This document shows positions 12,199 through 24,825 of a stretch of 64,000 nucleotides of DNA, piece after piece. A model generated the notes under the pieces. That model did no database searches. It saw nothing but the letters and a program-made list of their open reading frames with translations, and was not told where the DNA came from. A program made the position numbers and the translations under genes. Source of the stretch: Phallus indusiatus (Eukaryota; Basidiomycota; Agaricomycetes; Phallales; Phallaceae); contig JAQFWX010000001.1 in NCBI GenBank assembly GCA_027605045.1, positions 124,001 to 188,000 of the forward strand, in the 5' to 3' direction. Numbering within the stretch: the first letter of the stretch is position 1; the number at the start of each line of letters is the position of its first letter.

Positions 12199-13205
12199 AT
12201 GCATATGCACATACTATGTCTAGCTCTTATTTCTCTTTTAGTGCCCTCTATTATTGCGTGGCCTTCATTTTTGTCCTCAAATCAGCAAGAGGTTTTCCAA
12301 CACAAAGAGCATAATAGAACTGAGGATGATGTTGATTCAGGATGGGCGGATCCTAGAATAACAGGAGGAAGGATGTTAGATGTACGAATCAAACACCTTA
12401 TCATCACCTTTAGGTGCTCACATCTTGTGTTCTTTCAGTGGGCTACACGCCGATTTGGCGAGCCGCTTAACGTCATCATCTCGGCTGATTCAGACCCTAA
12501 TATTCTTACACTTGAAGGCCTAAAACTTTATGCGAAGTTGTTCTTGTCCTTGTCAACATTTTTCATCTACTCTTACCCTCTTCTATTTTATAGCTCTCTA
12601 GGATATGCTGAAGAATGTCTCGGCCTTCATGCTGGGCGGCTACATCTCGCCGACTTAGGAGACGGCGAGGGACCAAAGGAACAGGAATATCTAGCTAGAC
12701 AGGCTTATTTCCCAATATTGGGGACCTGTTGGCAGAGTTTAGTCGGTGGGTAGAGTGCAATATTATTGCTGTGCTCGTTTACTCAACAGCTGTATTAAAG
12801 GAGGACATCACTTCAGGGCATGGCAACAAACCACGACCGGAGCTTGGTTCTTAGGGTATGTCTCTAATTTTTATCCAGTCAAAGGTGGATTTTTTTGATA
12901 CTGATGGCACTAAATAGAGTTTCTAAAGAATTGGTACTCAGTTCATTCCCCATTCACAATCATTTCTAATACATATCAATTCCTTTCAGGACTCGGGCAG
13001 GAATCATAAAATTGCACCCAATGGGTACAATTTGGGTCGAGATTGGCTTGTTGATCGTGCCATTGCCGGAACATCGTGGAAAGGAAATTATTGGATTGCC
13101 GAAGTCGATTTCCATGACGACCTCCTAGAACCGGGCCATAAATATGTCAACCACAATATCTCTCAAGACGGTGTAACTGCTGTTTTGACTGTTTATGCAA
13201 TTTAG
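12199..13205 (+). CDS. Conserved secreted hypothetical protein
   Basis: The start at 12199 gives a signal peptide (HILCLALISLLVPSIIAWPS). Successive exons give GRMLD|WATRRFGEPLNVIISADSDP, SLGYAEECLGLHAG, and ILGTCWQSLVGG|HHFRAWQQ. A 16-base microexon (12918-12933) follows, and then NHKIAPNGYNLGRDWLVDRA and the end INHGIS-like KYVNHNISQDGVTAVLTVY. The pattern CW.SL.GG.HFR.W…N.RI.P.GYN.GRD is one I associate with a family of secreted agaricomycete proteins of unknown function. All exons join in frame, so the gene looks intact. The N-terminal ATG at 12199 or the next one at 12205 may be used; both give the same signal peptide. Confidence 0.75.
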
Positions 13206-13758
13206 TCTATCAAGCCCTACCAACGTTAGACAAATGGACTTGTTTCACCTCGACCGCCCGTATTTAAACTTGAGGCGCAACGGACTGCGTGTTTGTGCTC
13301 TTACATATGTGCCATCGTTTTTTGATATTGCGTGTTTCTAGAAGCCTGTATTCATGACTTTCACGACTGTTTTTTTGCACGACTACTTCCAGCCCGTGTA
13401 ACTAGACCCTAATTATTACGAGTGTATATACTTCTTTTTAATTTGTGAGAGGTTAGAGGCCATTGCTTAACCGAATTAATCAAACCATTCTCCATTCTTG
13501 ATAGAATATGGATATTCTTCTCACGCTGGCTTTTGACGTGTTTTGAATAAACTATAGGAGTCAACTTTACCAGTGTGTTCAAATGGAGATCATGGGATGA
13601 ACGTAACCGAGTCACCAGCTCTTATTCGGAGTCATCGCCTGTGATTGGCGCGCTCCACAGTTGCCTTGCACAGGTGTTGTCACATAGCGCTCACGTATCC
13701 TATAATATGCCTTTATGTTTGATACCCTCTGTCATTTTTCAACACTTCCGCCATCAGT
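13206..13758. other. Intergenic region, nothing recognised
   Basis: Presumed promoter region of the HEAT-repeat gene. An additional 5' exon of that gene could lie in the last 200 bases. Confidence 0.4.
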
Positions 13759-16700
13759 ATGGACATTCTTAGCAGCATCCCAGCCATCACGTCAATGTTG
13801 CTGGATGACACCAGAGCAGTCCGAAGAAGCGCCTTCGACATGTTATGCGAGCTGTTGACGGATGATAGGTTTGTGATGTAATGTTTTAGGCTAATTATGA
13901 TCTCAAATCCTTTTGAAGAATTGGGAAAACGACTCAAACTCGGGATATAATGGAGAGTGCTGCTGAAGTTTTATTTCAGGCTTTACATGATACAAACCCA
14001 AACAAGCGATGGATTTCTGTGGAGATGATCCCTCTGTTGTCAAAATACCGTCCGTCTTCAATATTTTGCATGAACATTGAACATTAGAGACTCAGCAAAA
14101 ACATTTTCGCTTTACAGCCACTCTCCACACTCGTCTCTTGGAGATGATTCCCAAGATTGGTTCCCTCTTGACGGATAAAGATCCGATTATCCGAATAACT
14201 ACAGTTGAAACACTTGCCATTCTCTCCGAGATAAGTAAGATTGGTTTAGTTTTGGCCGTCCTAAATATCGCCGCCGACATGAATAAGAAACTTTTCACTC
14301 CAGTGTTATATTGCAATTAAACTCACGCATTGATTTATTAAACAACTCTGTGGTGATAGTCCAAGACGACGCCGCTCGAGTATTCGTTGAATGTGTCAAG
14401 TTCCGTATGTTCCAAGAAGCTACAACTTTCTCATTATCAAATTTTAAGCCAAATATTTCTCATATATAGCGTCGATATTTCACGAAACCGTTATGCTCGC
14501 TCTCCCTCATTTCAAAGGGCTTCTGCAGAGCCCTTCCCTAATGCTTAGGTCGACAGCAAAAAAGATGGTTGAACATTGCGCTATTTATCGTACGTCTTTT
14601 ACATGAAATAAATGTTTTCCTGATATCAGTGCTCAATGAAACGATAGCATCGTTTCATTCGTGTATAGTGGAGACGACACAACCGATTTTATCGGAACTA
14701 AACTCGCAAAATTTGAGCACGTCAGATCAGAAATCATGGGCGTGGTATCTGAAATACTCCAATGCAGGTGATACACTCCCTTTAATATTAATCGCAACGA
14801 ATTTATCCAGAATTACTTTAGATGCATTGCAGAAGATATCTCAAAATTCCCTTTCTACGATTGTCTCCGACATCAAGAGCGCCCAATACGATGTTAGAAA
14901 TTGGAAACTACTTGCCCTTGAAAAACTTGCCTCCTTTCGTGAGTAACAGAGATATTTGCGAAAATTTTCTCGCAAAATCTGCTTGCCACTCTCAATTATG
15001 CTTTAGCGACACTCGAATCACCGCTTATCCTTCTACTGCCAAAACTTCTCGCAAATCTGAGTCAATGGGACCATGAAATGTTGTTAGAGGTGTTGGATCC
15101 TGATGAGAAGAAATACAGTTTGTCTGATCGAACAATCAACATACAGTGTACTGAGAACGTTCTAGATTCCCTTCGGAACCTAATGATCCGAGACCTCGCA
15201 AATACAGATTCAAATCTTATTTCAGATATTTTTCTATCTCTCACGAAACCTATAGTCCTTAGTAGGGAGTGTCCCAATATTGGGATCATTGAACGTGTTT
15301 CAGGTTATGGTGGGTTGTCAAACGGTATAATAGCAAGAACAACATTTTTTCATGCCCTGTTCCTATGCAGCATACCTTCAAAATGCTCTAGTCAAAGCCA
15401 TACCACAATTTGTTAAACGCGCTTTAGAAGGCGACACAAATTTATTGATTGTTATAGTTGAACTGCTCAAGAACGGTAATCGTGAATCATCCCTGCAAAA
15501 CAAAAATAATTTTATTTAATTCGTTATAGAACACCTACACGAGGCGTTCTCTGACACGACGATTACATCGCTGATTCTTCAAACACTGTCTTCGCATGAT
15601 TACTCGCCCGACGAGCAGTCACAAGCAATGAAATATCACGCCACGTTTATGTCTAAACCGCGTAGTATGGATTCTGCTTCTACACTGTTATATAAACACG
15701 ATCTTACTATTTTGCAGATGTCTCTTCTTTTCCGGGAATGGGATACCCGGCTTTATCGGATACTTCCGTGTTAGAGCATACGATGCTTTCGCATGAAGCG
15801 CGGGAATACGAATACGAGGAGAAGATATTCGGTGACGGAAACGACGCAGGCTCCCTTATGCAACATCTTATTCAGAAGATGTTTTCGGAAAAAGGTGTAA
15901 AACCCACCAGGCAAGCGAAAGCTCTACCCAGGCCCACTAACAAAGCTACTCCTAAGCCTATCAAGGAAGGTGCCACAAATAGTGTGTATATGAGACTGGC
16001 ATGTCTCTGCAGGATTTTCTGAGATCAACATTTAGAACCAAAACCAGACCCCACCTCTTGTAAATTGGCATGGAAGCATCTAGTAGCTACGTCTGGATTG
16101 AGCGTCGGCGTGACCCAATCAGCGATGTTATTCTCAAGGGCCGAATTCGAACCACCCGCGATACGTTTATTAACCGAGTTTATAAAACAGCGTGGGTTAT
16201 TTTTGGTTTTTATTGCATTAATCGTTACTCTAGCTAAGCTCATTCCTCAGCGACAATTTATGCCGCTCTAAAAAACAATCACGTCGATGATTCTGGTACC
16301 GAGTCTTTCTCGCTAAATTCATTTCTTCACGAGGCACTCCGAACTACTGAGATCGAAAGCTCTGTGCAGAATTCAGTATGGATCTACATAATAAGGGACT
16401 TGGTTTTCTCTCGTAAGCATCACCAATATGAACTCTATACTTTTGACCTGAATTTCCTTTCCTAGCGCATTTATATGAGGATTTGATCGATATTTTACCT
16501 AATATATGTAGAAATTTCCTTTCGGGTTTACCTTCAGCACCAACAGCGTATAGGATAGCGAGTATCGCCACCCTCGGTAAAATGATTCAAAATGGTATGT
16601 CGGTCAGCACTGTTCCTTCACTAACTAATAAAACCTCTTCCATTATTAGATGATTTCTTATTGAAACTTGAGGACTCAAATAATTCAACAATAACTCCTG

Positions 16701-18521
16701 AAATGATCTTTCAACTCATATCGGCTGCACTTAGAGATCCTGATTCCTATATTCGCATAGTTGCTTTGCGGATCTGTGGAGCGTTAGGAGTTCGTGATTT
16801 TCACGGTTTGTGCAGCCGACAACTCTATTTCCAATTTTGATTTAATGCTTGAAATCTATTATAGAAAAAGCTTACATACATACTCTCACAACATCAAGTG
16901 GAATCATATCAAATTTAATGAACATTCTTTCAGATGTTCAAGAATCAATGGCGATACGATATTGGGTTATCAAGGTTTTGGAAACATATTCTGCACAAAG
17001 TTGAGTGAAATTGTCCTTTTAACTTTCTGCAGCTATTGACCTTAGTTCGACATTGACATTATGTTTTCAGGTACTCTTCGAATGCCGCTGACCCAAACTA
17101 TTTCCTCCTTACTCTTGCTGTTGACAACCCCAGCATCAGAAAGTCCAAATTCAACAATAGTCCCCGCAGCGCTGTACATTTTATTATGCTATGCACGACA
17201 CGGTATGTTCCATACCTTTCACATTCAGAATTTCGTCACGCTATTTGTAGCAGATTTATGGTCTACAATACGCGACATAATTGCTTATCAGCTCAACATA
17301 CCTCAGAATGAATACACCATATATGAACCTTCCAACGCGCTTGAAGACGGGGAGTTCCAGAAATATCGTAAGATAAGCCTTTTTTTTGTGCGCATAAAAT
17401 CTGATTCAATTCCACTATAGCATTTGTAAGGCAAACGCTTTTAGACCCCGTTCCTCTAATTCTGGATATTTTGGAACTGGGAAATCCGTATAAGGATGTA
17501 TTGCCACAAGAACAAATTAGCGAGCAGAAAAGCAAGTCTGGCTCAAAAAGGACCAGAAAGGAAATTATGGAATCTATGAAATCAGTTGATCCCACACCAA
17601 TCCAAGTTTATGCTTTGAAATGCGCCATAGAACTCCTAAGATATCGTACGTCTGCTTCAGTAATTTTCTTCCTTTCGTTTCTCATTTGCACACACATAAG
17701 CTTCCTTGTTCACTTACCCTTCATCAACGCCGTCCGTTTATAATGTCCTTCTTACGAAATACACAAACATATTGGAAGGTCAAACGGTCCTTATTAACGA
17801 TAAAACACCTGCTCCTGAAGGTGGCACTAGCGAACCCTCGGATATCAGTGCGAAAGCCGTGGAAACGAGCGCCGGGAATAAGACCACAGCGCCCACAGGA
17901 TATCAATCTCATAAAGAAGAAGAACAAAGCGAAGAAAAAAATACAGTATTACTTGGCCCACACCCGATACTTCAACACAAAGCTATATGTGGTCTCAAAT
18001 CTCACAACGTCACTTATGCACTTTACCCGTATATTGCGATGGCCCTTGAGAGAGTGGTTGATACTATTGAAATTGCCATCGATGCTGGTAATAGCGACTC
18101 CTGGATGGAAGTGCGATACACACCAACAGGAAGTGAGAACCGTGAAGGGGGTACTAAAGAAAGCAGGGGCTCTGAAATGAGGCCTGTCCACCAGATGATC
18201 GATGCTTTATGTTCCTTCATCTTTGAAAGAGACTTGGATGGAAACTTTGAAGGTATTATAAGTCTCAACTATTTTTATTGATGATGATATGAAAACCTCA
18301 TGTCCCCTTTTGCAGATCATTCCGAGTCAACCCTATCGTACAAAAAAATCATAACTTCTAGTTTGATTGAAATTCTTTTCGAAAGGTCCGACAACGTGGA
18401 CGAGAGTGTCGGGCGACTCGATGTTATACCACAATACTCGATTCGTGATGTGGAATCTTCAAGAAAAGTTGCTCTACTTCAGATAATTGGAAGTTTCGTT
18501 CGTCATTGTACCAATACTTGA
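13759..18521 (+). CDS. Large HEAT/ARM-repeat protein
   Basis: A chain of at least fifteen short exons, many encoding one or two helical repeats. Examples are MDILSSIPAITSMLLDDTRA, LLEMIPKIGSLLTDKDPIIR, LPHFKGLLQSPSLMLRSTAK, LISAALRDPDSYIRIVALRI and the last exon SSRKVALLQIIGSFVRHCTN. The repeated pattern 'P.L..LL.D....R..A…L' is that of HEAT repeats, which usually serve as protein-protein scaffolds. A mid-protein segment (around 15720-16020) is acidic and then basic and Pro-rich, probably disordered. A second disordered stretch (17800-17950) is rich in Thr, Ser and Glu. I could not assign it to GCN1, MMS19 or another named family. The start ATG at 13759 is a best guess, since an upstream exon is possible. 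About 1,000 residues. Confidence 0.6.
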
Positions 18522-18858
18522 TTAATGTATGTGTATGCTTCATATATCATGTGCCGCGCTCGGCCTTTGCTTCGACTTTAGTTGGTGTATAAATTGGGGT
18601 TAATTTATGTAATACAGGTTGGACTTAAAAAGAGTAAAATGAAGGGCAAGGTTTGAATGAGATATAATGAGAAGGACATTGAAGTGTCCACAAGGGCCAA
18701 TAAAGGCTACGTAATTATGCTCCCGGCCGACGAGCGCGTAAAGAACACTTTACGACATCGGCTTTGACACCCCAGTTTGTAAATATGTAAATAAAAAACG
18801 GCTACTTGACCTCATAAATATAACCGTATAACAGGGTCTAGCACCGGAAACCGTTTTA
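18522..18858. other. Tail-to-tail spacer, nothing recognised
   Basis: A short AT-rich stretch between the 3' ends of the HEAT-repeat gene (+) and the next DUF6533-like gene (-). No feature seen. Confidence 0.5.
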
Positions 18859-20302
18859 TCAAAAAAGGGTTTCTGATTGGTTGATCGAGTCATTTCTGAA
18901 TTTTAGTGGGATGCTTTCAGGAATTGAAGTGATGGGAACCGCGACATGAATGATAGATTGCAGGTTGAGGATTAAGCGACAGCTCTGGGTATATCATAAA
19001 TAACTAGCATTCATAGAACGTCATGTCATACGCACGCAAACGCTACTTGTTGTAAACCAAAAACTTGTAACAGAAAGTCAGAGGAGCATAATCCGAGAAG
19101 CACGCTCACACGCACAAGATAAACGATGCCCCAATGAGAGAGCTTGTTGTTTGGTGATTGAATATCACGCAAAGAATTGAGTTTACTGGAGATATAAGTA
19201 TTAGTTTTATTCATCTTTTCAGGCGAATTTCCTCAAAAGGTTGGACGTACAAAGGATAAGAGAATATGCCCAAATACCATCTCTTATGAATACTGTGTAA
19301 AGAGGGGACAGCGGTATCCCAAGGGCCCTTGATCCATATCTGGTATAGATTACTCTCGCAATCACGAGAATAAAAATAGTGCTCTGGAAGATCAATATAA
19401 CGACCCTAAGATAATATAACGTTCAATTAGTTTGACCCTTTCGTAAATTAACTTGATATGCACACCAAATAAATGCCAATCGTAATGGATATTGAATCGT
19501 TATACAGTCACCAATTATAGGGCTGAATTGGGGTATTGGGTTTTGAATCACAAGATATCCCGAAACAAAAAGTCCGGCAAGGGTAAACACCGTCGCCTGT
19601 GTGCAAAGATACAGGATAACCAAGAAGTACAAGAAGCTTTGATGTTTTCCGTAGAAGGCGTAGACTGAATATGTGGATGAATGGCACTTTGATCTAATAA
19701 GGATTGCGTGCATCGTACCTCGATATACCAAAAGTGAATCCGCAGCTGCTGCTAGGGATACGCCTCCAAAGCCAAGGAACCATTTGTAACCCGCACATGC
19801 TGCATCGCTGAAAGACACGTTCAATGCAAAGCAGAATACACCGTTGGCTCTATGAACCCCCGCTATATATCAGAAAAAAATACTTTGTAGGTACAATCCT
19901 TACATTTGAAGCGCCAGTGCAAGGTACCGTACGATGAGAAAGACGAACTTGAGAAAAGAAACCTTGGTTCTATTAACATGCGTGAGTAATGGAATGTGCT
20001 CGGGAAACAAAGCAAAGTGAAACGTAATTACGTCCAGATATATGATTTCTAAAATATCTAAACATACCTTCTCTCTCGATAGGAGAAATTGAGACGCACC
20101 TCTTCGTTCAATGTAAGTAATGTGTCCCAAGCAAGTGCGGACAACGCGGCCACTGTGTAAGGATCACAAAACCAGGACAGGGGAAGAAACAACACGTTGA
20201 GAACATACCAGCTGCGATAATCGCAAAGTGGGCAGAAGGTGCACTTTGAACCAAAGCTTCCACTAACTGGATTTCTTCTATTATGCTCAAGTTACCCGAC
20301 AT
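18859..20302 (-). CDS. DUF6533/DUF6534-like multi-pass membrane protein
   Basis: The start exon gives MSGNLSIIEEIQLVEALVQS then AHFAIIAA, and splices to VAALSALAWDTLLTLNEE, the family's first-helix pattern. Following exons give SFLKFVFLIVRYLALALQ, WFLGFGGVSLAAAADSLLVY, AFYGKHQSFLYFLVILYLC, VIQNPIPQFSPIIGDCI and YTVFIRDGIWAYSLIL. The last exon (about 18859-18985) carries SCRLILNLQS, the 'GSRLILNLR' terminal motif. Intron positions and residues match those of the 24826-26293 gene, so the two are paralogues. Seven hydrophobic helices are expected. The family is widespread in basidiomycetes and its function is not established. Confidence 0.75.
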
Positions 20303-21599
20303 TTTCGGGTTGTCAGATTGACTTTGATCTTGAGACTTTGAAGGGTATGTAGTTTGATGGGTGAGGAATCAATTTTTTGAACCGGATAGATGGGGGGTCG
20401 GGGAAAAGTGCATATTCTCGAAAAGCACCGATGTGCCCGTTTCGTAGTTATAAAGGAATATAATGGTTGGTTTTTGCAGTTATACATCTTCTCATCATAT
20501 TATTGTGACATCAAATGTCATAAGGGGATATCCCTCCTGATTAGGGACATGAATAAATCGGGTGCCTTACGGTTACCCAGGAACATTCCATAGTTTCGAT
20601 GTGAACGACCAATAACACACATCGAGCTGTATCCCCGCAACGAGCGTGTCTCTTGTAAGTAAAGATCAGCGAAATGGGGGAAACTTTGAGCTACTTAACT
20701 TTGTTGCACTTCAATTTTTTTTACAAGTTGGTGTTATATTCGGGCTGCGGTTAGACATCGTGCACGACGGGCTTGGCTCAGGCTTACAACTTCCCTAATG
20801 CAGCATATATCGCGGCGCAACGAGGCCGTGAAGAAGCAATTTGAAGTACTAACCAAGTCCCATAGTAGATCTGAAACTCTTCCGGGAGAAGTGCAGTGCT
20901 AGGAAATCACTGAAACCATGTATATCGCTATCATAGCATGTCTTTTCCCCACCTCCAAATGATTATTGAGCTTGCTTGTTAGGTTTGGCAGATCTGGAAA
21001 ATGTTCGGACTTACTCGAGCCGTGATCTAGTAAGATTTTTCCGCCAATTCCCGAGCCTGGATTAATATATTGGCATCGCCTTATAGATTAACCTAGATTA
21101 ACTGGCGTTGCTGTGAATTTAAATTTATCCAGGAGTTTATTTATATCGACACTTAACGACACAATAGTGATAAAAATAAAAGTACAAACACCAACAAACA
21201 CTGTCGGGTGATGTGATAATCATAATATGCCTTACTTCACGATGGTTATCAATTATACACTCGCCTGTGTCGCTTCGCCTTCAATTCTTGCTACGGTAAA
21301 GTCGTAAGGAAGGTTAATAGGGGATATATATCGTCCCCCGACGGTTTTCTTTTTACACTGTCATCAGAAAGTCACATCGTTCGGTTCGTTCAACCTTCCT
21401 TGTCAACTTGAATGTCTACACAGTGGTACCTTTAAATTCTCGAGATTTAACCCAACTAAGTACCCATCATCAACTCAATTCAAGAATGCCTCTCTTGTTT
21501 GTGATTCTATCCCAGATTAGCGGCGGTGGCCCTTACATATTGCAATATTACAACAAGATATGGATCGCGTACATCTAGTAATGCAATTTTCAATAAAAA
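20303..21599. other. Intergenic region, nothing recognised
   Basis: About 1.3 kb without a supported gene. It holds the upstream region of the membrane-protein gene and the 3' flank of the glycosyltransferase gene. Confidence 0.5.
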
Positions 21600-22748
21600 T
21601 TAATGTGAGTCAGACACAACAGTTTCAATCCCCAACTGTTTCGCCAATGCAATTCTCTCCAAAGCACTATCCTGCAGCCATTCGGCGCGATCTTTATTGG
21701 TACGCCCAGGAACAATATCGCTTCCCATGTCGTATGTTTGTACAACTACGGGGGGATACACGGAATAGGAGGTGATCCTTTCTCGCGATTGCAGGTGTTG
21801 AAACGCATGGTCTACAGTTCTCGAATATGCGAACGCCTCCGAACGAAGATACCGCACCATCTTTCGTGCACCAGCGCGGTTGACGGCATATGCATGGGTG
21901 CACAGGACGTGCTGTGATCGGTGGAGAAAAGGAGATTTACGGAGGGGAGGCTTGGACCATTCTTTACTGTGACAGTGGCCAAGCATGACGATGTCCCAGC
22001 TCACGTCCTCTAGAGCGGACCACATAAGACGTAAGCGGTTAGTGAGATCCCATTCCATATCAATATCATCTTCGAAAATTATGACTGTGTCGTCGTCGCC
22101 GTCTGCAATAGTGCGGAGGAGGCGATAATGTGAGTTCCAGCAAGCGAGTTGCGGTAGTCTCAGTGGATGCGACCCCCATGTCTTGCCGTTTTCGTCGTAA
22201 GTATCCAGAACCGGAGAATCGATGACCGACAAAGGGATGTTGCCCACCGGATCGTCCCTGGTCCATAATTCGGCACCTTGCAAATCGCTGCCTAACTCAT
22301 CGTCGCGGCCAACATCTTCCGCCCATGTGAAATGAAAGTTTTCGGGATCTTTATTAGGAGCAGTTTTGTTAACCCTGTGTTGACTCCTCCATTCCCGAAC
22401 ATGATCCAATACCCTCTTCATTTCTTCTGCGTAACTTTCCTCCCCCAAGTCCGTTCCATTGAAAAAAGTAAAGTCGATATCCATCGCTCGTGCGAGTTCT
22501 TCCATTCCCGACCGTCTATCTGTTCGTTTGGCTAAGTTTAAGACGTAAATCTTCGAAGCTACGCCCAACGTTCTCGAGTGATTTTGGGTGTCGGAAGGAC
22601 GCAAAGTGGACAGAACTGTACGGTACGAGGGAGACCGAACTTTCTGCCATTCTATAAGGGTCGAATGCCACAGCGAGAGGGAGTAAAGTACAACGAGAAG
22701 TGTTATTACAAAAAGAGACCCTAATGAACGTAGGATGAAGGAACGCAT
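21600..22748 (-). CDS. GT25-type glycosyltransferase, type II membrane protein
   Basis: An uninterrupted frame of 382 residues, unusual here because it has no intron. The N-terminus has one membrane anchor (FILRSLGSLFVITLLVVLYS), as in Golgi type II glycosyltransferases. The catalytic domain shows KIYVLNLAKRTDRRSGMEEL (the 'I.VINL..R.DR...' start of family 25). The body has LACWNSHYRLLRTIAD and then IIFEDDIDME, with the EDD motif that coordinates metal and nucleotide-sugar. A third block, VMLGHCHSKE…LCTHAYAVNRAGARKMV, is also typical. It probably transfers a hexose in the Golgi; donor and acceptor cannot be told. The gene looks complete. Confidence 0.88.
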   Translation of the reverse strand: MRSFILRSLGSLFVITLLVVLYSLSLWHSTLIEWQKVRSPSYRTVLSTLRPSDTQNHSRTLGVASKIYVLNLAKRTDRRSGMEELARAMDIDFTFFNGTDLGEESYAEEMKRVLDHVREWRSQHRVNKTAPNKDPENFHFTWAEDVGRDDELGSDLQGAELWTRDDPVGNIPLSVIDSPVLDTYDENGKTWGSHPLRLPQLACWNSHYRLLRTIADGDDDTVIIFEDDIDMEWDLTNRLRLMWSALEDVSWDIVMLGHCHSKEWSKPPLRKSPFLHRSQHVLCTHAYAVNRAGARKMVRYLRSEAFAYSRTVDHAFQHLQSRERITSYSVYPPVVVQTYDMGSDIVPGRTNKDRAEWLQDSALERIALAKQLGIETVVSDSH

Positions 22749-24825
22749 TTGAGTTGGGGTGAGGTTGAGAGCCTGCAGTGGGGCGGAGCGCCGTTAAAAA
22801 TAAAATTAGAGACCCACTAGGTTTACGTGCCGTCTCCAGTCGTTATGTCTTTATCAGAATAATGATGGCCGCGTAAGCCGTTCAACAACATTACATTCTA
22901 TTACATGGAACTGTCTTGAAGCTAAACTTCAAATTGTTTGTATAAATATATGTAATGTGAGATTAAGCGAACACATGCGACGTCAGGACCTCAGGCGCTC
23001 TTAGGCGCCATTGCTATTTTTTGTACAAGGTAAAATGATGCAGCCAACTGCGGAACAGATTCAGCATTGAGACCCTATTATTTGTGTATTGATGGAAAAA
23101 AAATCTATAAATAGCCTGCGACTTCTTCCTTCATAAACGGATCTCGGTAGATTTCGGTATGAACATTGTTTAAAGCACATACAATATCGATATCAACGGG
23201 TCGCAAGATCTCAGATATCCTACTCAGTTGTCGCACTTAAACTTCCAAACTTGAACCTATTCCAAACGTCTAACCTGTGCGCTCAATTGGTTCTTTGAAC
23301 TGGTTCAGCGAGATTTAAGAGGCACAAACCTTCATCAAGCATTCAGAAGAAATGTTGATGTTTTCATTTGATCATCTTTTTTGGAACGTTGAACTAGGGC
23401 GGAACAGAAGGAACCCCACCACCAACACATCGAGAACCGGCGAAAGCCCGAGCACGTCGACGCACGGCAAAAAGATAAAGTTTATCATGGTCGACGAGAA
23501 CAACCAATTTCTGCAATACCTGTTTTGTAAATAAAAATGATATCGAGATCTGGAAGAAACAATCTCGTGCGGCAGTGACTATTATGTCAGTTCAGTTTAT
23601 CGGTTTTACAGTTCAGCCGTTAATTTTCATTCAACAGCGGTGTTTCTCGAATATATAAAGTTTAATGTGATTCGAACATTATTATTACGATATGCATGGT
23701 CATTTCATTCTCGCAACTTTTATGACGGATATTGAAAGGTTTGAACTTGGAAGAGGCTTCGGGCCAGCCTTAGACAGTGAAACCTTGAGGATTGCCCTAA
23801 AGCGTCAGCGCTTCGCCAAAGTGAATCGTTTTCATTCCAAGTTAACCGTTTACTTTACAGATTAGAAGAATCTCGACTTTCCGTGATGACAATTACAATG
23901 AACCACGCAAGACCGCGCAGCATCTGTTTCAAAGTTTTAGGGTTTAGCTTCTTCAGTTCTTTGGCACGTGCTACATGATCTTATAAGAATTCAATTATAA
24001 AAATGGTGTAATGTATTGAATCAATTTGCTTATTTATAAATACGGGGCTCTCTTCATTTCAAAGAAACCTAAAGTAACCCGATTATGAATGTGTCAATTG
24101 CGCACATGCTGTAACACCTATTCGTGGATATCTTATTTCATATTGCATGATCATCAATGTTATTATCTAACCTTCGTGAGACTGAAGGTATGATTCCCGT
24201 AATGGGCCTAACGACGTGAATGATGAGTAAGAAGAAGATAAGTATACTGAGCGCTGAGCAGCGATCTCGGTTTTGAACTGTTTTGAAGTTTAACGTTCAA
24301 CCTTGAGCAAATCTGGAGCACTTTGGGCGTTTCTATATAGATCACTGAGCGCTGAGTCATGATGCATGATGCAATGATTAGCATGACTCATCAGAGTTGC
24401 CGAGGGTCGGCCGCCCAGAACTGCAGAACATCTCATGGTGGAGTCCGGTATACATACTCCAAAACCATGTCTTTACATACGTTTGACGGTGACGACTGCT
24501 ACTCCTTATACTCATCAGGTTCATTGTATATCTTCTAAAATTCTTAGCATATAAAGAGTGATTGAATGAAGACATTTACCAAATGTGTCCTGACGTTCAA
24601 GCCTGTTCGAGGTGAGATTAAGTCTCAACTGATATATTAGCACAGGTTTGGGCGATTCGCTCGCAAAGGATCAAAAGTCGATGGATTTTGCCCAAGTATC
24701 GTGAGTTCCCTTTTTTCGCTACCCCACTACATTAATCTTTAGGTCGGGGCTGGGAGAGTGTCCCTGTAATATCGTTGACGACTAATTTCTACCATTTTCT
24801 GTCTATTCGTCTCTTACGCATCGGA
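22749..24825. other. Two-kilobase intergenic region without a supported gene
   Basis: AT-rich. Short frames (23352-23534 and 24378-24575) have no motifs. The right-hand end is the promoter region of the next gene. Confidence 0.5.

Noticed and set aside
23352..23534. Possible small gene such as a mating pheromone precursor
   Set aside because: The C-terminus (LFCK) is not a CaaX motif and there is no nearby pheromone receptor gene.
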